Assembly (NCBI GenBank): GCA_964462595.1
Contig: CAYWXM010000060.1
Coordinates: 9,708-73,707 of the forward strand
Direction: 5' to 3'
Length of the DNA stretch: 64,000 nucleotides
DNA from: SURF-21 sp964462595
Lineage (GTDB): Bacteria; Actinomycetota; Geothermincolia; Geothermincolales; RBG-13-55-18
Positions within the stretch are counted from its first letter, which is position 1. Every line of letters starts with the position of its first letter. Position numbers and translations under genes: made by a program. The notes under the pieces were generated by a model, which saw only the letters and a program-made list of their open reading frames with translations, was not told the DNA's origin and did no database searches. Shown here piece by piece: positions 62,340 to 64,000 of this stretch.

Positions 62340-63749
62340 CTACTTGCGTGCCGGGGTGGCGTGTATGGCGCGGGAGTGCGCCGCCTCCGCCGCCTCCATT
62401 ACCCCTTCGGCGAGGCTGGGATGGGCGTGCACCGTTCTTCCTATCTGGTTGGCGGTGACCCCCGTCTGGATGGCGAGGGCCAGCTCGTGGATGAGGTCGG
62501 AGGCGTGGGCGCTCATTATCTGGCAGCCGATAATCTTGTCGCTGGAAGCATCCACCACCAGCTGGATGAAACCCTGCCCCTTGCCCATGGCCAGGGCCTT
62601 GCCGAGGCCACCGAACATGAAACGGCCGATCCTGGTCTCGATGCCTTTCTCCTCGGCCTTGGCAGGGGTGAGGCCTACGCTGGCGATCTCCGGCTCGGTG
62701 AAGATGCAGGCGGGGACCACGTCGTAGTTCATGACCGAGTCCACCCCCATGGCGTTTTCGGCCGCGCAGATGCCCTCGGCAGATGCCACGTGGGCCAGCA
62801 GGATGCCGCCGGCCACGTCCCCGATGGCGTATATACCCGGCGCGCTCGTCTCCAGGCGCTCGTTGACCACGATCTCCCCGCGCTTGCCCAGCTCTACTCC
62901 CGCCTTTTCCAGGCCCAGTCCCGCCGAGTTCAGCGACCTGCCGATGGATACCAGGAGTTTGTCCGCCTCCAGGATATCGCCCGTGGAGAGCTTGGCTTTC
63001 ACGCCCTCCGGGCGGTATTCGACCATCTCGTCGATGGTGGTCTCGGTGAGTATCTCGATGCCTTTCTTAACCAGTATCCTCTTCATCTGCTGTGAAACGC
63101 GTTCGTCCTCGGTGGGCAGGATACGCGGCATGAGCTCCACCATGGTGACCTTGGTGCCCAGCGCGTTGTAGATGGTGGCGAACTCGGAGCCCACCACCCC
63201 GCTGCCCACGATGATCATGGACTTGGGTATCGTCGTCAGCTCCAGGCCCTCCGTGGAGGTGAGGATGGCCGGCTGGTCGAAGTCGAAGGTGGGCAGGCGG
63301 GCCGGCTCCGACCCGGTGCCGAGTATCACCTTCTCCGTCTCTATGGCCCTCTCTCCCTCCTCCGTATCGACCTTCACGAGGTTGGGCGACTCCAGGCGAG
63401 CCATGCCCTTGATCACCTCGACCTTGTTGGCCTTGAGCAGTTGCGCGACGCCGTTACGCAGCTGCGCGCTTATCTTTTCCTTGCGCTCCACCATGGCCTT
63501 GAGGTCCGGCACGGGCTCCGCGACCTTGATGCCGAACTCCTCCGCGTCCTTGATCATCTCCAGCACCTCGGTGCAGGCGAGCAGGGCCTTGGTGGGTATG
63601 CATCCCCAATTGAGGCAGACCCCTCCCAGGAGGTTTTTCTCTACCAACACCACCCCGCTGCCCAACTGGGCCGCCCTGATGGCGGCCACGTAGCCGCCGG
63701 GTCCCGCGCCTACGACGACCAGCTTTGCTTTCTGCACCTCTGCTGCCAT
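62340..63749 (-). CDS. lpdA: dihydrolipoyl dehydrogenase
   Basis: A 469-aa flavoprotein disulfide oxidoreductase. FAD motif VVGAGPGGYVAAIRAAQLG, redox pair Cys45 and Cys50 (GGVCLNWGC), NAD motif MIIVGSGVVGSEFA and the active-site His of TVHAHPSLAEG are present. It reoxidises the dihydrolipoyl H protein with NAD. GAAGGAGGAAGAT precedes the ATG at 63749. It is the first gene of the lpd-gcvH pair. Confidence 0.96.
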   Translation of the reverse strand: MAAEVQKAKLVVVGAGPGGYVAAIRAAQLGSGVVLVEKNLLGGVCLNWGCIPTKALLACTEVLEMIKDAEEFGIKVAEPVPDLKAMVERKEKISAQLRNGVAQLLKANKVEVIKGMARLESPNLVKVDTEEGERAIETEKVILGTGSEPARLPTFDFDQPAILTSTEGLELTTIPKSMIIVGSGVVGSEFATIYNALGTKVTMVELMPRILPTEDERVSQQMKRILVKKGIEILTETTIDEMVEYRPEGVKAKLSTGDILEADKLLVSIGRSLNSAGLGLEKAGVELGKRGEIVVNERLETSAPGIYAIGDVAGGILLAHVASAEGICAAENAMGVDSVMNYDVVPACIFTEPEIASVGLTPAKAEEKGIETRIGRFMFGGLGKALAMGKGQGFIQLVVDASSDKIIGCQIMSAHASDLIHELALAIQTGVTANQIGRTVHAHPSLAEGVMEAAEAAHSRAIHATPARK

Positions 63750-64000
63750 ATCTTCCTCCTTCGATTTTTCTGCGAATGCAGCGGGTTTTTACCACCCGTA
63801 ACGATCCATACATCCAGGATATTTTATCATTATCCGAGCTCCCGTGGGCGCTTTGTTCCCGAGACCTTAGTGGGTAATCGAGCGAGGTGCTTTACCGGCC
63901 TGAGCCTCCGGGTAACGGCCTCGCTCGGCTGCGCTTGCTATCTCTACATATGAAGAAACCGTTACTTGCGCGCTCGCTGCGACCGACCCGGTAGTTCTCG
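63750..64000. other. Right edge, no gene supported
   Basis: About 250 nt upstream of lpdA. It should hold the lpdA promoter on the minus strand (AT-rich around 63820-63832) and an inverted repeat at 63879. No coding sequence can be assigned within the window. Confidence 0.4.
63879..63927. repeat. Imperfect 49-bp inverted repeat
   Basis: CGAGCGAGG and CCTCGCTCG pair perfectly at the ends, and TTACCGG with CCGGGTAA pair inside with one bulge. There is no T-run on either side. It may be an operator, a transcript-end structure or a repetitive palindrome. Confidence 0.6.

Noticed and set aside
1..64000. CRISPR array, prophage or insertion-sequence transposase
   Set aside because: No regularly spaced direct repeats, integrase, capsid or transposase reading frame was seen on either strand.

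Overview
The window is high-GC bacterial DNA with dense, mostly co-directional operons. It carries a complete bacterial Wood-Ljungdahl (reductive acetyl-CoA) locus, NAD-dependent DNA ligase and the GatCAB amidotransferase. A methyltransferase / GH57 / GT4 trio has the order of the mycobacterial methylglucose-lipopolysaccharide genes Rv3030-Rv3031-Rv3032. This suggests an uncultured anaerobic Actinomycetota lineage with acetogenic or CO/formate-using metabolism. The taxon is an inference; there is no rRNA or tRNA gene in the window.

Layout. (1) 30-3518, minus strand: an ECF-type transporter (EcfT, two EcfA ATPases) with a Gx-transporter-like membrane protein, the likely S component, and a NusG-domain-II protein. 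(2) 3883-6797, plus: SAM methyltransferase, hexapeptide acyltransferase and GalT-like nucleotidyltransferase. (3) 6818-14463, minus: ADP-forming acyl-CoA synthetase alpha-like protein, GT4 glucosyltransferase, GH57 branching enzyme, methyltransferase, a 54-aa membrane ORF, isochorismatase-like hydrolase and a carotenoid-desaturase-like flavoprotein. Together with region 2 this looks like a methylated alpha-glucan cluster. (4) 14889-15999: alpha/beta hydrolase and a DUF2267-like protein.

(5) 16244-39827, plus: the Wood-Ljungdahl locus. A near-consensus promoter and a foldable leader precede fhs. Then come a RACo-like reductive activator, cooC, fchA, folD, acsD, cooS, acsB, acsC, metV, metF, a MetE-like protein, lipA, acsE and a NuoE/NuoF/formate dehydrogenase trio. 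Every enzyme from CO2 to acetyl-CoA is encoded here. FolD has lost its cyclohydrolase lysine, matching a division of labour with FchA. (6) 39989-42341: an AMP-ligase-family protein with degenerate adenylation motifs, and a DedA protein.

(7) 42548-51813: an Mrp/Mbh-type cation antiporter cluster (E, F, G, MbhD-like, B, C and three D/NuoL-type subunits). There are no hydrogenase subunits in it. One D-type subunit carries a C-terminal SdrD_B-like beta domain, and an accessory membrane protein repeats the C-terminal tail of the largest subunit. It could connect to ion-gradient energy conservation for the acetyl-CoA pathway. (8) 51826-54421: UPF0280 protein, response regulator and a soluble GAF histidine kinase. 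(9) 54704-61625: ligA, gatC, an intervening membrane-protein gene, gatA, gatB and a zinc-ribbon membrane protein. (10) 61889-63749, minus: lpd and gcvH, which functionally complement lipA.

A dispersed intergenic repeat of about 92-128 bp with a conserved central hairpin occurs three times (9761, 31423, 52591) and fits no family I recognise.
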